DNA of 64,000 nt. Source: JADJPO01 sp963724535. GTDB taxonomy: Bacteria; Actinomycetota; Actinomycetes; Actinomycetales; Kineosporiaceae. The notes beneath the pieces are model-generated. The model saw only the letters and a list, made by a program, of their open reading frames with translations. It was not told the origin of the DNA and searched no databases. Below are positions 26,436 through 34,492 of this stretch, in pieces; position 1 is the stretch's first letter; each line of letters starts with the position of its first letter. The translations under genes were made by a program, and so were the position numbers. The stretch is taken from assembly GCA_963724535.1 (NCBI GenBank), contig CAVRVD010000013.1:310001-374000 (forward strand). The letters run 5' to 3'.

Positions 26436-28487
26436 ATGAGCAGCGAAGTCAGGGAACGGACCACCGGCCCGGACGGCACCGGCAACCGGCTCACCGCCGG
26501 CCCACCGGTGCGGATGCCGGTCTTCGCATCGTCGGTGATCGGCGTCCTGGTGATGGCGATCTGGGCGATCCTGGCGCCGGCACAGGCGGAGTCGGTGATC
26601 GGTACCGCGGTCGGCTGGGTGGTCGAGTGGTTCGGCTGGTTCTACGTCCTGCTGACCACCGCCGTCCTGGTCTTCGTGCTGTACCTGGCGCTGTCCCGGT
26701 ACGGCAGCGTCAAGCTCGGTCCGGACCACTCCAAACCCCAGTTCTCCACCTTCGCCTGGGCCTCGATGCTGTTCGCCGCCGGCATCGGCACCGACGTGAT
26801 GTTCTACGCGGTGGCCGAGCCGGTCATGCAGTTCATGGACCCGCCCGCAGCCCAGGCGGAGAGCGTCGATGCCGCCCGCCAGGCGACCGTGTGGGCCCTG
26901 TTCCACTATGGGATCTCCGGGTGGGGGCTCTACGCCCTGATGGGCATGGCCCTGGGGTACTTCACCTACCGGATGAACCTGCCGCTGGCCGTCCGGTCGG
27001 CGCTCTACCCGATCTTCGGACGGCGGATCGACGGGTCCCTCGGGCACGCGGTGGACACGGCGGCCGTGCTGGGCACCATCTTCGGCGTGGCCACCAGCCT
27101 GGGCATCGGCGTGGTGTTCCTCAACGAGGGACTGAACGTCCTCTTCGACGTCCCGATCGGGCTGGGTGCCCAGATCGCCCTGATCGTCGTGGCCGTGGCG
27201 ACGGCGGCGGTCTCGGCCACAACCGGCATCGACAAGGGAATCCGGTTCCTCTCCCAGCTCAACGTGATCCTGGCGCTGGGACTGGCGGCCTGGGTGCTGC
27301 TGACCGGAGACACCGGCTTCATCCTCAACGCGGTGGTGATGAACGTCGGCGAGTACGCCCAGAACTTCCCTCAGCTGTCCCTGGAGACGTTCGCCTACGA
27401 GGGGGCGAGCGAGTGGATGTCGCTGTGGACGCTGTTCTTCTGGGCCTGGTGGATCGCCTGGGCCTCGTTCGTCGGTCAGTTCCTGGCCCGCATCTCCCGC
27501 GGCCGGACGATCCGCCAGTTCGTCGCCGGCACGATGATCATCCCGTTCAGCTACGTCCTGATGTGGATCTCCATCTTCGGCAACGCCGCACTCGACCGGA
27601 TCCGCGCGGGAGATACTGGCTTCGCCGAGGCGACCGTCGCCTCACCGGCAACGGGTTTCTACACGTTGCTGCAGGACTACCCGCTCTCTGGCGTCGTCAT
27701 CGCGCTGGCGGTGTTCGTCGGGCTGCTGTTCTACGTCACCTCCGCCGACTCCGGCGCTCTGGTGATGGGCAACCTGTCCTCACAGCTGCGCTCGGTGCAG
27801 GACGACGCCGCGCCCTGGCTCCGGATCGTCTGGGCCGCAGTGACCGGGCTGCTCACCATCGCCGTGCTCGCCGTCGGTGGCATCTTCGCGCTGCAGTACG
27901 CGACGGTGATCTTCGGTCTGCCGTTCGCCTTCGTGGTGGGTCTGGTGATGCTGGGCCTGTGGCGCGCGTTGCGAGTGGAGGGGCGCCGGGTCGACTCGGG
28001 CCTGCACGCCCTGCCCGGCATGCTCTCCGCTCGGGACGGTACCCGGGACGAGAACCTCGCCTCGACCTGGCGGGCCCGGCTGGCCCGCACGGTGCACTTC
28101 GCGGACGTCGAGCGGGCAACCGCCCATCTCAACGATGTGGTGACGCCGGCGCTCGCCGAGGCCGCCGAGGAGTTCACCGGCGGGGGGGTTGCCGCCCAGA
28201 CCGGTCGCGGCTCCGGTGACGAGGACGAGGACGGTGGCCTGGCCTGGGTGGAGCTGCGCACGACGCACGGCGAGCACCCCTTCGTCTACCGGGTCCAGGT
28301 CGCGCGCTCACCCGTGCCCACCTACGGCGGGCGGATGATCGGGGCCCGGGACACCTACGCCCGGCTCGAGGTGCACACGAGCGGCGGCGGCCAGGACTAC
28401 GACGTCATGGGGTACACCACCCACCAGATCATCCACGACTGCCTGGACCACTACGAGCGGTACCTGGAGTTCCTCCGTCTGGGCTGA
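26436..28487 (+). CDS. BCCT-family betaine/choline/carnitine transporter
   Basis: This secondary transporter imports quaternary ammonium compounds, usually for osmoprotection. The 683-residue protein has the twelve-helix BCCT core. The signature tryptophan segment WWIAWASFVGQFLARISRGRTIR, the FYAVAEPVMQF motif of TM3 and YVTSADSGALV are visible. A C-terminal soluble tail of about 130 residues resembles that of BetT-type members, where it senses osmotic change. GGGAGG lies 5 nt before the ATG. No betaine-synthesis genes are nearby, so the substrate is inferred at family level only. Confidence 0.93.
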   Translation: MSSEVRERTTGPDGTGNRLTAGPPVRMPVFASSVIGVLVMAIWAILAPAQAESVIGTAVGWVVEWFGWFYVLLTTAVLVFVLYLALSRYGSVKLGPDHSKPQFSTFAWASMLFAAGIGTDVMFYAVAEPVMQFMDPPAAQAESVDAARQATVWALFHYGISGWGLYALMGMALGYFTYRMNLPLAVRSALYPIFGRRIDGSLGHAVDTAAVLGTIFGVATSLGIGVVFLNEGLNVLFDVPIGLGAQIALIVVAVATAAVSATTGIDKGIRFLSQLNVILALGLAAWVLLTGDTGFILNAVVMNVGEYAQNFPQLSLETFAYEGASEWMSLWTLFFWAWWIAWASFVGQFLARISRGRTIRQFVAGTMIIPFSYVLMWISIFGNAALDRIRAGDTGFAEATVASPATGFYTLLQDYPLSGVVIALAVFVGLLFYVTSADSGALVMGNLSSQLRSVQDDAAPWLRIVWAAVTGLLTIAVLAVGGIFALQYATVIFGLPFAFVVGLVMLGLWRALRVEGRRVDSGLHALPGMLSARDGTRDENLASTWRARLARTVHFADVERATAHLNDVVTPALAEAAEEFTGGGVAAQTGRGSGDEDEDGGLAWVELRTTHGEHPFVYRVQVARSPVPTYGGRMIGARDTYARLEVHTSGGGQDYDVMGYTTHQIIHDCLDHYERYLEFLRLG

Positions 28488-28523
28488 GGGCGACGCCACG
28501 GGCTGGGTCGCCGCCACGACCAC

Positions 28524-28715
28524 ATCCCTGCACGCTGATCTCCACGCGCGTCCGTGCAGATCACTGTGTAGGCCGTTGGTCGCTATTGCAGCCAGATCCC
28601 TGCACGCTGATCTCCACGCACGTCCGTGCAGATCACTGTGTAGGCCGTTGGTCGCTATTGCAGCCAGATCCCTCCACGCTGATCTCCACGCACGTCCGTG
28701 CAGATCACTGTGCGT
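28524..28715. repeat. 72-bp tandem repeat, about 2.7 copies
   Basis: Copies begin at 28524, 28596 and 28668 (the last is partial), nearly identical. Each unit holds an inverted pair CTGCACG/CGTGCAG and a second pair TGATCT/AGATCA whose arms interleave, so the two stems cannot form together. The array fills the 240-bp gap between the BCCT gene and the DUF4112 gene, where both end, and may act as a transcription-stop or be a dispersed intergenic element. Confidence 0.9.
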
Positions 28716-28727
28716 GGATGTGGTCGC

Positions 28728-29225
28728 TCAGCGGCCCAGGCGCGAGGTCACCGCGGTCCACAGGAACCACAGCGTGACGGCGGCCAGCACCAGTCCCAGG
28801 GCCAGCGGCAGGACGGCGAGGGAGACCGCGGCCAGCAGGTAGCCCGGGGTGGGCGGGTCGGGGTTGGGGTTGGCCGCCACCACCTTCTCCAGCAGCCGCA
28901 GGTTCTTCCGGTTCGCCCGGTGTGCGACGTCCAGAAGGTCACCGACGCCCGGCACCAGGCCGAGCACGGCATCCAGGACGAGGTTCCAGCCCATCCGGGC
29001 CAGTGTCGAAACCGGCACCCGGCAGCGGATCGCGTCGGACATGATCGCCCCGGACAGGGTCGAGCCGACCAGGTCGCCGATGCCGGGGACCAGGCCGATG
29101 ACGCCGTCCAGACCGATCCCGAACCGGCCGCCGGGAGTGGTGACCAGGTCGTCCATGAGCCGGGCCAGCCGACGGCTCAGCTCGATGTCGACCGACCTCG
29201 ACGACTCGGGTTGCTGCCGCGGCAT
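28728..29225 (-). CDS. DUF4112 membrane protein
   Basis: The 165-residue product contains twin repeats of the family motif (GVIGLVPGIGDLVGS and AVLGLVPGVGDLLDV) and a C-terminal membrane segment (YLLAAVSLAVLPLALGL onwards). Function is unknown. The ATG at 29225 has GTGGAGG 8 nt upstream, a site that lies within the end of dnaG; the two genes are 4 bp apart and probably cotranscribed. Confidence 0.85.
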   Translation of the reverse strand: MPRQQPESSRSVDIELSRRLARLMDDLVTTPGGRFGIGLDGVIGLVPGIGDLVGSTLSGAIMSDAIRCRVPVSTLARMGWNLVLDAVLGLVPGVGDLLDVAHRANRKNLRLLEKVVAANPNPDPPTPGYLLAAVSLAVLPLALGLVLAAVTLWFLWTAVTSRLGR

Positions 29226-29229
29226 CCGC

Positions 29230-31143
29230 TCAGCCTCCACTGATCCGCCGTCGGACCTGTTCGCGACGTCTCTCGGCGGCCTGCAGCTCTCGGAGCAGCT
29301 CGACCTGGCCTACGTCAGTGGGTTCCATGCGCTGCAACCGACTGTGCAACATGCCAACCGTCCGAGCCAGCTCCAGGTCGGCGAGCTTCAGCAAGCGTTC
29401 CTCGGCCAGGCGCATCACCATGTCGTCGGACACCGCGGGAAAGGGTTCCACCGCGATCTCGGTGACCAGTGGACGCACTACCTCCGGCGCCTGGTCGAGC
29501 ACCCGCTCCAGCCACTCCTGGCCCGAGACATCGCGCGCCGCCGCGATCCCCCCGGCGGCCAGGATGGCGTGGTGAACCGAGCGGTAGGACGGGACCTCGA
29601 ACGCCCCCTCTCCGAGCATTCGGGCCTCGTCGAAGGGGACCTGGGCCGGCACCTGGAGCATGCACTGCAGGGCTCCGCGCTCGACCATCGCCACTGGGTC
29701 GCGCGGGTCCGGACGCTGGGCCGCGGGGCCACGCCGCACCGTCGCGGGTGCCGCGTTCGCCCCGTGCCTACCCCCCGACGTGCCGGCCCCCCGACCCGCC
29801 CGGCGCACCGCGGCGAGCACCGGCTCGACCCCCATCCCCAGCCAGCCGGCCAGCCGGCGGGCGTAGACCGGGCGCAGCTCGACGTCCCGGATCCTGGCCA
29901 CCAGCGGTGCCGCCGCCCGCAGCGCCTCGACCTGCCCCTCGGCGCTGTCCAGGTCGAACTGCTCGATCACCGAGCGGATCGCGAACTGGAACAGCGGCTG
30001 GCGGCCGGCGACCAGGTCACGTACCGCCTCGTCGCCACGGGCCTGGCGCAGCTCACACGGGTCCATGCCGCCGTCGGCCACCGCGATGTAGGTGTGCGCG
30101 ACGAATCGCTGGTCCTCCTCGAACGCCTTGAGCGCCGCGGCCCGGCCGGCCTGGTCGCCGTCGAAGGTGAACACGACCTGACCGCCGAGCCGCCCACCCG
30201 CCGCCACGCTGCGGTCATCGCCCAGCAGCCGCCGGACGATCCGGATGTGCTCCTCGCCGAACGCGGTGCCGCAGGTGGCCACGGCGACCGCCACCCCGGA
30301 CAGGTGGCAGGCCATCACGTCGGTGTAGCCCTCGACGACGACCACCTGACGCTGCTGTGCGATCGCCTTGCGGGCCAGGTCGACGCCGTAGAGCACCTGC
30401 GACTTCTTGTAGATCGCGGTCTCCGGGGTGTTCAGGTACTTGGCCTCGATCCGGTCGTCGTCGAACAGCCGCCGAGCGCCGAACCCGACCACGTCCCCGG
30501 TCAGGTCGCGGATCGGCCAGAGCAGCCGAGACCGGAACCGGTCGTAGAGCCCGCGCTGGCCACGCCCGGCCAGGCCCGAGCCGACCAGTTCGTCCTCGGT
30601 GAAGCCGCGCCCCCGCAGGTGACGGAGCAGGGCCTCCCCCGAGCGCGGCGCGAAACCCACCCCGAAGTGCGCGGCTGCCTGGCGGTCGAAGCCCCGCTCG
30701 GCCAGGAAGGTCCGCCCGGCCAGGGCGTCCGGGGAGGTGGCCAGCTGCTCGGCGTAGAACTCGGCGGCCACCCGATGGGCCTCGATGAGCCGCTGGCGAC
30801 CGCCGATCGACTCCCGGCGTCCGGTCGCGGCTCGACCGTCGTCGTCCTCGTAGTGCAGCTCGACACCGAGCCGGCCGGCAAGTCGCTCGACGGCCTCGCG
30901 GAAATCGAGGTGGTCGATCTGCTGAACGAAGGAGATGACGTCCCCGCCCTGGCCGCACCCGAAGCAGTGCCACAGCCCGACCTGGGGACGGACGTGGAAG
31001 GAGGGCGTCTTCTCGTCATGGAACGGGCACAGCCCCTTCATCGACCCGACACCCGCCGAGCGCAGGGTGAGATGCTCGGCGACGACCTCCTCGATCCGGG
31101 AGGTCTCCCGGACGTGCTCGACGTCCTCGCGGCGGATCCTCAC
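29230..31143 (-). CDS. dnaG: DNA primase
   Basis: DnaG makes RNA primers at the replication fork. The 637-residue protein has the CHC2 zinc finger (C39, H42, C60, C63: CPFHDEKTPSFHV..WHCFGCG), the RNA-polymerase core, TOPRIM motifs (VVVEGYTDVMA and FTFDGDQAGR), and a C-terminal helicase-binding domain. GTG at 31143 is chosen because GGGGAGG precedes it by 5 nt; the longer open frame has no homology. dgt and dusB follow in the same orientation upstream, separated by the divergent HAD-like gene. Confidence 0.97.
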   Translation of the reverse strand: MRIRREDVEHVRETSRIEEVVAEHLTLRSAGVGSMKGLCPFHDEKTPSFHVRPQVGLWHCFGCGQGGDVISFVQQIDHLDFREAVERLAGRLGVELHYEDDDGRAATGRRESIGGRQRLIEAHRVAAEFYAEQLATSPDALAGRTFLAERGFDRQAAAHFGVGFAPRSGEALLRHLRGRGFTEDELVGSGLAGRGQRGLYDRFRSRLLWPIRDLTGDVVGFGARRLFDDDRIEAKYLNTPETAIYKKSQVLYGVDLARKAIAQQRQVVVVEGYTDVMACHLSGVAVAVATCGTAFGEEHIRIVRRLLGDDRSVAAGGRLGGQVVFTFDGDQAGRAAALKAFEEDQRFVAHTYIAVADGGMDPCELRQARGDEAVRDLVAGRQPLFQFAIRSVIEQFDLDSAEGQVEALRAAAPLVARIRDVELRPVYARRLAGWLGMGVEPVLAAVRRAGRGAGTSGGRHGANAAPATVRRGPAAQRPDPRDPVAMVERGALQCMLQVPAQVPFDEARMLGEGAFEVPSYRSVHHAILAAGGIAAARDVSGQEWLERVLDQAPEVVRPLVTEIAVEPFPAVSDDMVMRLAEERLLKLADLELARTVGMLHSRLQRMEPTDVGQVELLRELQAAERRREQVRRRISGG

Positions 31144-31246
31144 CAACGCCTCCCCACAGCTGGTGAGTCTAGGTGGCACGACACACCGGCACGTGATGCC
31201 CGGTTGGCCTGCAGACGGGCGGTCGGTAGGCCACACTCATCCCGTG

Positions 31247-31789
31247 ATGAACGCCTCACCGGCGCGCCCCGTCTGGCTGCTCGACGTCGACGGGGTGCTG
31301 AACGCCGCCCGCCCGGGCTGGGACGAGGCCTTCGACCAGGGTCAGGCGTTCGTGGACGGCGCCAGCTACCGGCTGCGCTGGGCACCGCCGCTGACCCGAC
31401 GGATCGGTGCGCTCGCGCTCAGCGGTGCCGTGGAGCTGCGGTGGGCCACCACCTGGGTCGATCACATCATGCAGGTGGAGCGGCTGCTGCGCCTGCCCCA
31501 GATCGATCCCGCCTTCCACGGCCTGACCGACCACCACGACGTCGACCAGACCGCTGAGCTGAAGCTGCGGGCGGCCCTCGACGTCGTCGAGGTGGAGCGC
31601 CGTCCGCTGATCTGGACCGACGACGACGCCATCCCCGTCCACGGACCCGAGCTGGACCGGCTGCTCGGCGCCGGTCCGCCGGTGCTCCTGCTGGCGCCGG
31701 GCTCAGGGCACGGGTTGCAGCCGGAAGACCTGACCGCGATCGATGACTTCCTGGCCGAGCTCGACGAGCTCACCGAGATGGCCAGCTGA
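31247..31789 (+). CDS. HAD-like phosphatase-family protein
   Basis: This 180-residue protein begins with the HAD motif I (WLLDVDGVLNA) near residue 10; the motif III/IV region is IWTDDDAIP. A short cap-less architecture resembles the HAD domain found in Swiss-army-knife RNA repair proteins and actinobacterial secondary-metabolism-like phosphatases. ATG at 31247 is used; GTG three bases earlier is also possible. Substrate unknown. It is divergent from dnaG. Confidence 0.8.
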   Translation: MNASPARPVWLLDVDGVLNAARPGWDEAFDQGQAFVDGASYRLRWAPPLTRRIGALALSGAVELRWATTWVDHIMQVERLLRLPQIDPAFHGLTDHHDVDQTAELKLRAALDVVEVERRPLIWTDDDAIPVHGPELDRLLGAGPPVLLLAPGSGHGLQPEDLTAIDDFLAELDELTEMAS

Positions 31790-31850
31790 CAGCTCTCTCG
31801 CTCGGCCCACCGGCGTCGGGCATCGACCTCCCGGGTGGCAGGTGGTGCCG

Positions 31851-33116
31851 CTACCGGGACGTGGTCAGCTCGGCGTGCCAGGCGACAGCGCGTGGGTCGG
31901 TCAACGAGGCGACCTGGTCGACCACCACCCGGCGGCAGGCGGCGTCGGTGTCCGGGCCGGCCGCGGCGCGGCGCCAGTCGGCGGCGAACGCCGGCTCCAG
32001 GAGGTCGGGCGCCCCGTCCAGGACGGTGTGATAAAGCTCGGCCAGGACGTCGCGCTGGTGGGCGTACAGCGGCTGGCGCTCGGCGGCGGTCATCACGTAC
32101 ACCGCGGCCACCCCCTTCAGCGCGGCGATCTCCACGGCCATCTCACGCGGCACGACGAGGTCGGCCCCGTACCGGGTGAGCGGACCGGGTCCATGCCGGT
32201 CGCGGGTGGCCGCCTCGGCGGCCCGGGTGAACCGGCCGATCAGCTGGCTGGTGAGGTCCTTGAGTGCGGCCAGCGCGCGCCGGCTGCCGTCGACGCGGCC
32301 CACCCAGACCGGCAACGCCTGCAGCCGGGCCAACGCGTCGGCGACCTCACCACGAGCCGCGTCGGGCAGGTACCAGTCCCGGGTCTGCTTCTCGACCTGC
32401 GCGATCGCGTCGGGGTCGGTCAACGCTGCCGGGTCCAGGTGGCCACCGACCACCGCGTCCTCGACGTCGTGCACGCTGTAGGCGATGTCGTCGGAGACGT
32501 CCATCACCTGGGCCTCCAGGCAACGCCGGGCGGGCAGGCCTGGGTCGAGACCGGCCCGCAGCCAGGCGAACACGGCCAGGTCATCGGCGTAGACCCCGAA
32601 CTTGGCCGGGGACCAACCGGCCGGGGCGGCCCCGCGCGACCACGGGTACTTGGTGCAGGCGTCCAGGCTGGCCCGGGTCAGGTTGAGGCCGGCGCCCTGC
32701 CGTGTCAGCGGGTCGATGACCTTCGGCTCGAGCCGGGTGAGCACCCGCAGCGTCTGCGCGTTGCCCTCGAAACCACCGATGGCCGAAACGATCTCATTCA
32801 GCAGCGCCTCCCCGTTGTGCCCGAACGGTGGGTGGCCGAGGTCGTGGGCCAGGCAGGCGGTGTCGACGACGTCCGGGTCGCAGCCGAGGGCCTGGCCGAG
32901 CTCGCGGCCGACCTGGGCCACCTCGAGGGAGTGAGTGAGCCGGTTGCGGACGAAGTCGTCGGTCCCCGGTCCGACCACCTGTGTCTTGGCGGCCAGGCGG
33001 CGCAGCGCCGAGGAGTGGACGACGCGGGCCCGGTCCCGAGCGAACGGGCCGCGGTCGGGGTTCTTCGGCTCCTCGGCCACCCAGCGCTGGACGTCGTGCG
33101 GTCCGTACCCGCTCAT
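31851..33116 (-). CDS. dgt: Deoxyguanosinetriphosphate triphosphohydrolase-like protein
   Basis: This HD-domain dNTPase hydrolyses dNTPs to nucleoside and triphosphate. The 421-residue product has the metal site: H in RLTHSLEVAQ, HD in LAHDLGHPPFGHNGE, and D in VMDVSDDIAYSVHDVED. Type 2 (dgt-like) members are common beside dnaG in actinobacteria, as here. The ATG is 10 bp downstream of the dusB stop, so dusB-dgt form an operon. Confidence 0.94.
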   Translation of the reverse strand: MSGYGPHDVQRWVAEEPKNPDRGPFARDRARVVHSSALRRLAAKTQVVGPGTDDFVRNRLTHSLEVAQVGRELGQALGCDPDVVDTACLAHDLGHPPFGHNGEALLNEIVSAIGGFEGNAQTLRVLTRLEPKVIDPLTRQGAGLNLTRASLDACTKYPWSRGAAPAGWSPAKFGVYADDLAVFAWLRAGLDPGLPARRCLEAQVMDVSDDIAYSVHDVEDAVVGGHLDPAALTDPDAIAQVEKQTRDWYLPDAARGEVADALARLQALPVWVGRVDGSRRALAALKDLTSQLIGRFTRAAEAATRDRHGPGPLTRYGADLVVPREMAVEIAALKGVAAVYVMTAAERQPLYAHQRDVLAELYHTVLDGAPDLLEPAFAADWRRAAAGPDTDAACRRVVVDQVASLTDPRAVAWHAELTTSR

Positions 33117-33126
33117 CGCGCCCGCC

Positions 33127-34377
33127 TCAGCCGCCGGAGACGGACAGCTCGGCAGCGCGGATGTCCACGGTGTCCATGGCGCCCAGGCCGCGGGAGTCCA
33201 GCCAGCCGTCGGGAAGCACGACCCGGCGGGCGGAGCCGGCCCGTCCGCGCGGCCCGTCGGCGGGCTCGCCCGGGTGCGGCTGGGCGCCGTCCAGGTCGGC
33301 CACGATCTCCTCGAGCTGGGCTCGCGACTCGACCAGGGCGAGCCGGGCCCTCACCTCGTGCCCCACCACGTAGCCCTTGAGGTACCAGGCGATGTGCTTG
33401 CGGATGTCTCGGCAGGCGTGCAGCTCCGCCGCACGCGCCGCGACCTCGCCGCCGGCCACGGCGTAGTGCGCCACCAACAGCTCGACGTGCCGGCGCACGG
33501 TCTCCAGCACCTCCCCCAGCGTGGGCCGACGCCGCTGCGCGCGCCCGGCGAACGCCGCGGCGAGGTCGGCGAACAGCCAGGGCCGGCCCAGGCATCCCCG
33601 GCCGACCACGACCCCGTCGCAGCCGGTCTGCTCGACCATCCGAACGGCGTCGTCGGCGGACCAGATGTCGCCGTTGCCGAGTACCGGGATCTCGGTCACC
33701 GCCTCCTTGAGCCGGGCGATCGCCGTCCAGTCGGCCTGCCCGGAGTAGTAGTCGGCGGCGGTGCGGGCGTGCAGGGCCACGGCGGCTGCCCCTTCGGCCG
33801 CGGCGATCCGGCCGGCGTCGAGGTACGTCAGGTGGTCCTCGTCGATGCCCTTGCGCATCTTCACCGTGACCGGGACGCCGGCCGGCGCCGCCGACCGGAC
33901 GGCCTGGCCGACGATGGCGGCGAACAGGTCCCGCTTCCAGGGCAGCGCAGAGCCGCCGCCCTTGCGGGTCACCTTCGGCACCGGGCAGCCGAAGTTCAGG
34001 TCGACGTGGTCGGCGCGGTCCTCGGTGACCAGCATCCGGACCGCGGCGGCCACCGTTCCCGGATCGACCCCGTACAGCTGGACGCTGCGCGGGTGCTCGT
34101 CGGCGTCGTGAGCGACCAGGCGCAGCGACTCGGCGTTGCGCTCCAGCAGGGCCCGGCTGGTCACCATCTCGCTGACGAAGACTCCGTCGCCGCCCACCCC
34201 GTCGCCGCCCACCCCGTCGACACCCACCCCGTCGACACCCACCCCGTCGACACCCCTGCGCATCTGCTCGCGGCACAGCCTGCGGAACGCCTGGTTGGTG
34301 ATCCCGGCCATCGGCGCCAGCACCACCGGCGTGGCCAGCGGGTGCGGGCCGATGCTCAGGCCGCCGGGGTTCGTCAC
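33127..34377 (-). CDS. dusB: tRNA-dihydrouridine synthase with repeat-expanded loop
   Basis: Dus enzymes reduce uridine in tRNA D-loops using FMN and NADPH. The 416-residue TIM barrel shows VVLAPMAGITNQAFRRL, DLNFGCPVPKV (catalytic Cys), HARTAADYYSG and NGDIWSADDA. The unusual part is residues about 40-65, where five GVDGV-like pentapeptides are inserted before FVSEMVTSR, a place where homologues have only a few residues. The 15-bp repeat keeps the frame, and the catalytic core is intact, so activity is expected. It is divergent from the Pls/PosA gene. Confidence 0.93.
   Translation of the reverse strand: MTNPGGLSIGPHPLATPVVLAPMAGITNQAFRRLCREQMRRGVDGVGVDGVGVDGVGGDGVGGDGVFVSEMVTSRALLERNAESLRLVAHDADEHPRSVQLYGVDPGTVAAAVRMLVTEDRADHVDLNFGCPVPKVTRKGGGSALPWKRDLFAAIVGQAVRSAAPAGVPVTVKMRKGIDEDHLTYLDAGRIAAAEGAAAVALHARTAADYYSGQADWTAIARLKEAVTEIPVLGNGDIWSADDAVRMVEQTGCDGVVVGRGCLGRPWLFADLAAAFAGRAQRRRPTLGEVLETVRRHVELLVAHYAVAGGEVAARAAELHACRDIRKHIAWYLKGYVVGHEVRARLALVESRAQLEEIVADLDGAQPHPGEPADGPRGRAGSARRVVLPDGWLDSRGLGAMDTVDIRAAELSVSGG
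34184..34258. repeat. 15-bp minisatellite inside dusB, five copies
   Basis: Five 15-bp units (CCGTCGCCGCCCACC twice, then CCGTCGACACCCACC twice, then a variant) run head-to-tail and encode the pentapeptide repeat in DusB. The period is a multiple of three, so copy-number change would not break the gene. Confidence 0.92.
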
Positions 34378-34492
34378 GGGCCCATCCTCTCAAGGCCGGC
34401 CAGCCGAGCGGCGGGCGACGTCCGGCCGCGCCGGTGCGGGCGAGGTGTCAACGGTGGGCCCGATCGCCTGTCCGCTCCGCGATACTGAGCCC

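Noticed and set aside
28524..28715. CRISPR array
   Set aside because: The units are contiguous 72-bp tandem copies with no unique spacers and no cas genes.
34136..34492. N-terminal extension of the Pls/PosA protein
   Set aside because: It would overlap dusB antisense, translate the minisatellite into TPSPP repeats, and lies outside the adenylation-domain homology; GTG at 34493 fits.
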